DNA of 64,000 nt from contig NC_064835.1 of the NCBI RefSeq assembly GCF_024166365.1, forward strand, positions 62,538,607 through 62,602,606, in the 5' to 3' direction. The notes beneath the pieces were generated by a model that saw only the letters and a list, made by a program, of their open reading frames with translations, did no database searches and was not told where the DNA came from. The number at the start of each line of letters is the position of its first letter. Positions within the stretch are counted from its first letter, which is position 1. A program made the translations under genes and the position numbers. Of the stretch, positions 59,734-64,000 are shown piece after piece. This DNA comes from Elephas maximus indicus. Its lineage: Eukaryota; Chordata; Mammalia; Proboscidea; Elephantidae.

Positions 59734-61394
59734 CTAGAGAAAAAGAGCAATTGATTTCTTTTTAATATGCCCTACCATAATCATCTATATTAATGAGACT
59801 CCAGGTGAGAGGAGGGGGAAAAAAGCTCCCACCTCCCTGTAACAGAATCATCTGGAGGCTTTTTTAAGACCACATTCCCCATGTTCCACCACAGCCATTC
59901 CCCAACCAGCCTCAACCTCCAAAGACACTACCATGACCACAGCACACCCTACAGATGTGCTAGAAAGGAAAACGGTTTGAGCAACACTGATCTAGACTAA
60001 AGAACAAATCAGATCACGTGCTCTCTGGTACCCAGCTAAACGGGCACAGCCTTCCAACTTCTGTGCTAAGGAATTTGGTCACAGCCAGGAGGAAGCAGGA
60101 CGTGCTCAGCACTCACCCCCTGCAAAACATCCACTGGTCTGTATTACAGCTCCATCCTGAAGAAGGAGAAGGGGCATTGCTGCAAAAGCCAAGATGCCAA
60201 GAGCTGCCGGTACTGTCCTGCAGGTGCCCAGGCTGGCAGCCTTCCCAGTGATGCTCAGCCAGAGAGTAAGAAAACAGGCAGAGAACCAAAGAGCACCTCT
60301 GTCTTGCCTCACAAAGGGACAACAAATATAATTCATACTGTAACGTTTCTACTCCTCCTTACGTTCTCATGCTGGCATCATAAAGCTTCCTGGTGACTAA
60401 TCTCCAGCCGGAGACCCCAGACATTTTTCTCTATTTTGCATTAGCCCCTAGGACAGGCACTATCCTCATAGGGGCTTAATTTGCAGACCTGCTTTAGAAA
60501 CTCTGGGAAGACAGGGAATATCTGCTTACTTCAAAAGGCCTTCTTAGACATCTCTGCTCCAGTGCCATTAGTACAGATACTAATTTCTCAGAGTAGAAAA
60601 CCAAAGTTCTCTCTGCACACCAGCGTAAGCCTTCAGAGATGAGCTCACGAACCAGACCAAGTCTTCCAAATCAGTGTTCACAGCTAATATTTTTTTATGT
60701 GTGTGAAACAGAACATAGTAGGTAAATATTATTTCAAAACTTTTGCTAATTACATGTTATGTTGTTAGCGGGCTGTGGTTTAAAATTTCTTTTACTTTGG
60801 ACTGCCTAAAAACTGGATTGAAAGCCAAGGCCCTAGTCTACTCCTAGGGGTACTTCAATGATCTGAGCAGGGAAAGCACAAGGCTGCCTCAATCTGTTAA
60901 TGAGTGAGGAATTCACATACCAGGAACAGAGTCCAGCAATCCATGGGGCTGACTGACTCCCTATTAACTGGGCAACTCCTTAAAAAGTTCAGCCCACGTG
61001 GCCAGTGTAGATGGAGGGTAGTGAGAGCAAGACTGCAATAAGGCTGAAGAGGCAGGCAGGAACCAGGTCACAAACAGACTAGCAGGTCATGGAGGGGGTT
61101 TAGATTTTATTTCTACCACTAAGGGAAGTCCTGGAAAAGCTTTAAGCAGAGGAATGACACAGTCTGATCTGCATTTAAAAAACAAAAGAGCTTTGTAGAA
61201 AATGGGTAAAATAGAGTATGTAAAGACATAAAAACGGAAGCCCCAGAAAACATAGGCATAAAAGAGTGGGGACAAAGAGGGTTCTGACACTTTGTACCAT
61301 TTATTTTTCTAACCACTGTGCCACCAGGGCTCTTTTTCAACTTTTTTCTAATAATCATATTGTACCTTAGTCATTTTTTAAAAAAATTTTTTAA
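59734..61394. other. CCT7: CCT7 intron 1 (part)
   Basis: No minus-strand ATGATG followed by a donor is found, and no CpG island, so exon 1 and the promoter lie beyond the window. At 61010-61180 there is text like the old repeat of 13060. A reversed SINE head fragment (ccactgtgccaccagggctc) lies at 61313-61332. Confidence 0.55.
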
Positions 61395-63089
61395 AGAAAG
61401 TCTGTGAGCACTAAACCCATACCTATCAATAATTACGCTGAATGCAAATGGACTAAGTGCACCAATAAAGAGACAGAGAGTAGCAGAATGGATTAAAAAA
61501 CACGATCCGTCTATATGCTGCCTACAAGAGACACACCTTAAAGACACAAACTGAAACTCAAAGGATGGAAAAAAACTTATCAAGCAAACAACAATCAAAA
61601 AAGAGCAGAAGTGGCAATATTAATCTCTTGACAAAATGGACTGCAAAGTTAAATCCACCACAAAGGATAAGGAAAGGACACTGCATAATGATTAAAGGGT
61701 CAATATACCAGGAGGACATAACCATAATAAATATTTACACACCCAACGACAGGGCTCCAGAATACATAAAAAAAAACTCTAACAGCATTGAAAACAGAGA
61801 TAGACAGTTCCACGATAATAGTAGGAGACTTCAGCACACCACTTTTGGTGAAGGACAGAACATCCAGCAACAAGCTCAATAAAGACACGTAAGATCTAAA
61901 TGCCACAATCAACCAACTTGATCTCATAGACATATACAGGACACTACCCAACAGCTGCAAAGTATACTATCTTTTCCAACACACATGGAACATTCTCCAG
62001 AATACGCCATGTATTAGGTCATAAAGTAAGCCTTAACAAAATCCAAAACAGTGAAATATTACAAAGCATCTTATCTGACCATAAAGCCATAAAAGTAGAA
62101 ATCAGTGACAGAAAAAGCAAGGAAAGAAAATCAAACACATGGAAACTGAACAACACCTTGCTCAAAAACTACTGGCTTATAGAAAAAATTAAAGAGTGGA
62201 AAAAAAAAATTCATAGAATCAAATAAGAATGAAAATACATCCTACCAGAACATTTGGGACACAGCAAAAGCAGTGCTCAGAGGCCAATTTATAGCAATAA
62301 ATACACACATTCAAAACAAAAGGGTCAAAACCAAAATATTAACCCTACAACTCGAACAAACAGAAAGAGAGCAGCAAAAGAAGCCCTAGAGCACCAGAAG
62401 GCAAACAAATAAAATTAGAGCAGAATTAAATAAAATAGAAAAAGAACTTAAAGGGTTAACAAGACCAAAAGCTGGTTCTCTGAAAAGATCAACAAAATCA
62501 ATAAACCACTGGCCAAACTGACAAAAGAAAAATAGGAGAGGAAGCAAATAAACCAAATAAGAAATGAGATGGGCAACAGCACAACAGACCCAACTGAAAT
62601 TAAAAGAATCATAATAGAATACTACCAAAAATTATACTCTAACAAATTTGAAAACCTAGAGGAAATGGACAAATTTCTAGAAACACACTACCTACCTAAA
62701 CTAACACAAACAGAGATAGAACAGCTAAATAAACCTATAACAAAAAAGGGCTTGAAAAGGTAACCAAAAAACTTCTAAGACAAAAAGCCCCGCCCCTGAC
62801 AGTTTAACTGGAGAATTCTACCCAACTTTCAAAGAGTTAACACCACTACTACTAAAGGTATTTCAGAGTACAGAAAAGGACAAAATATTCCCAAACTAAT
62901 TCTATGACACTGGCATTTACCAAAACGAGGTAAAAAAAAAAACCCCAGTACAAAGACATCACAAAAAAAGAAAATTACAGACCAATATCCCTTATGAACA
63001 TAGATGCAAAAATTCTCAACAAAATTGTAGCCGATAGAACTCAACAACATATCAAAAAAATAATAATTCGCCATGACCAAGTGGGATTC

Positions 63090-63252
63090 TGGAAACCCTG
63101 GTGGCATAGCTGTTAAGTGCTCTGGCTGCTAACCAAAAAGTAGGCAGTTCGAATCCACCAGGCACTCCTTGGAACCCTACAGGGCAGTTCTACTCTGTCC
63201 TACAGGGCCCCTATGAGTCAGAATTGACTCCATGGCAATGGGTATTTTTTTT
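63090..63252 (+). repeat. AfroSINE, short form, in L1 ORF2
   Basis: It runs from ggaaaccctggtggcatagc to a T-rich tail. AAGTGGGATTC and AAGTGGGATCC flank it (63079-63089 and 63253-63263). The 45-base block is absent. Confidence 0.92.
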
Positions 63253-63303
63253 AAGTGGGATCCATACCAGGTATTCAGGGATGGTTCAACATTAGAAAAA
63301 CAA

Positions 63304-63345
63304 TTGAAAAAAAAAAAAAAAAAAAAAAACCACTGCCATCAAATA
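63304..63345 (-). repeat. Very short SINE tail fragment in L1
   Basis: A run of about 22 A followed by ccactgccatcaa interrupts the L1 text and resembles the last bases of a reversed AfroSINE. It is too short for certainty. Confidence 0.35.
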
Positions 63346-64000
63346 ATGCATCACATAAATAAAACAAAAAACAAGAACCAAGTGATCTTATCAGCTGATG
63401 CAGAAAAGGCATTTGACAAAGTCCAACACCCATTCATGATAAAAAAAAAAAACTCTCAGCAAAATAAGAATAGAAGGAAAATTCCTCAACGTAATAAAGG
63501 GCATTTATACAAAGCCAACTGCCAACATTACCCTAAATGGAGAGAATCTGAAAGCATTCCCCTTGAGAATGGCAACCAGACAAGGATGCCCTTTATCACT
63601 ACTCTTATTCAACATTGTGCTAGAGGTCCTAGCCAAAGCAATTGGGCTAGATAAAGAAATAAAGGGCATCCAGATTGGTAAGGAAGAAGTAAAAGTATAT
63701 TTGCAGATGGTCTGATCTTATACACAGAAAACCCCAAAAAATCCACAAGAAAACTACTGGAACTAATAGATTTCACCAAAGTTTCAGGATACAAGATAAA
63801 ACTACAAAAAACAGATTTCTCTACACCAACAAAAGAGAATTTTGAAGAGGAACTCTCCGAATCAATACCATTTTACAACAGCCCTCAATAAGATAAAATA
63901 CTTAGAAATAAATCTAACCAGAGGCATAAAAGACCTATACAAAGAAAACTACAGAACACTACTGCAAGAAACAAAGAGAGACCTACATAAGTAGAAAAAA

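Larger units (their letters stand above)
61395..64000 (+). mobile_element. Degraded L1 ORF2, runs off the window
   Basis: The order follows L1 ORF2: part of the endonuclease (residues like CCLQETHL near 61520; GSIYQEDITIINIYTPN near 61710), the middle region ([20 protein letters not shown] near 62580), then reverse transcriptase text from 62980 ([20 protein letters not shown]). The catalytic box near 63695 reads FADG instead of FADD. Stops and frameshifts occur throughout, so it cannot be active. The 5' end and ORF1 are missing. Confidence 0.85.

Overview
This window is mammalian nuclear DNA. Its genes have introns with GT-AG boundaries, long introns and intergenic stretches packed with LINEs and SINEs, and CpG-rich promoters. 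The commonest repeat is a tRNA-derived SINE whose A box and B box can be read directly, and whose body matches the AfroSINE family of afrotherian mammals. At least eight copies lack the same internal block of about 45 bases, which matches the AfroSINE subfamily I know as typical of Paenungulata (elephants, hyraxes, sea cows). An elephant is the best guess. The gene order EGR4, FBXO41, CCT7 is that of human chromosome 2p13, here in inverted orientation.

Layout: (1) 1-1940, the last exon of EGR4 on the plus strand, with the three-zinc-finger DNA-binding domain and a complete 3' UTR. (2) 1941 to about 9300, an intergenic stretch of AfroSINEs, a 292-bp DNA transposon with TA target duplications, an MLT1-like LTR lodged inside an AfroSINE, and a 450-bp CA-rich tract. 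(3) About 9300-10200, a CpG island with a probable noncoding first exon of FBXO41 (donor at 9898). (4) 9898-29591, the inferred first intron, with several L1 3' ends, one of them a nest of L1, SINE and L1. (5) 29592-45090, the body of FBXO41: twelve coding exons that join in frame to 869 codons plus stop, then a 3' UTR of about 4.2 kb. (6) 45091-48075, a repeat-rich gap between convergent genes. (7) 48075-59733, eleven of the twelve exons of CCT7 on the minus strand, giving 541 residues plus stop; only the first exon (two Met codons in the human gene) is missing. (8) 59734-64000, CCT7 intron 1, ending in a degraded L1 ORF2.

The three genes do not form a pathway visible in the sequence. EGR4 is a nuclear zinc-finger transcription factor, FBXO41 is a neuronal F-box protein of SCF ubiquitin ligases, and CCT7 is the eta subunit of the cytosolic chaperonin TRiC/CCT. 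EGR4 and FBXO41 run head to tail, and FBXO41 and CCT7 meet tail to tail. I found no sign of a new biological system. The notable features are repeat insertions with readable target duplications, a minisatellite close to FBXO41 coding exon 2, and some splice-site details. Exon coordinates come from reading splice sites and remembered family proteins, not from an alignment run.
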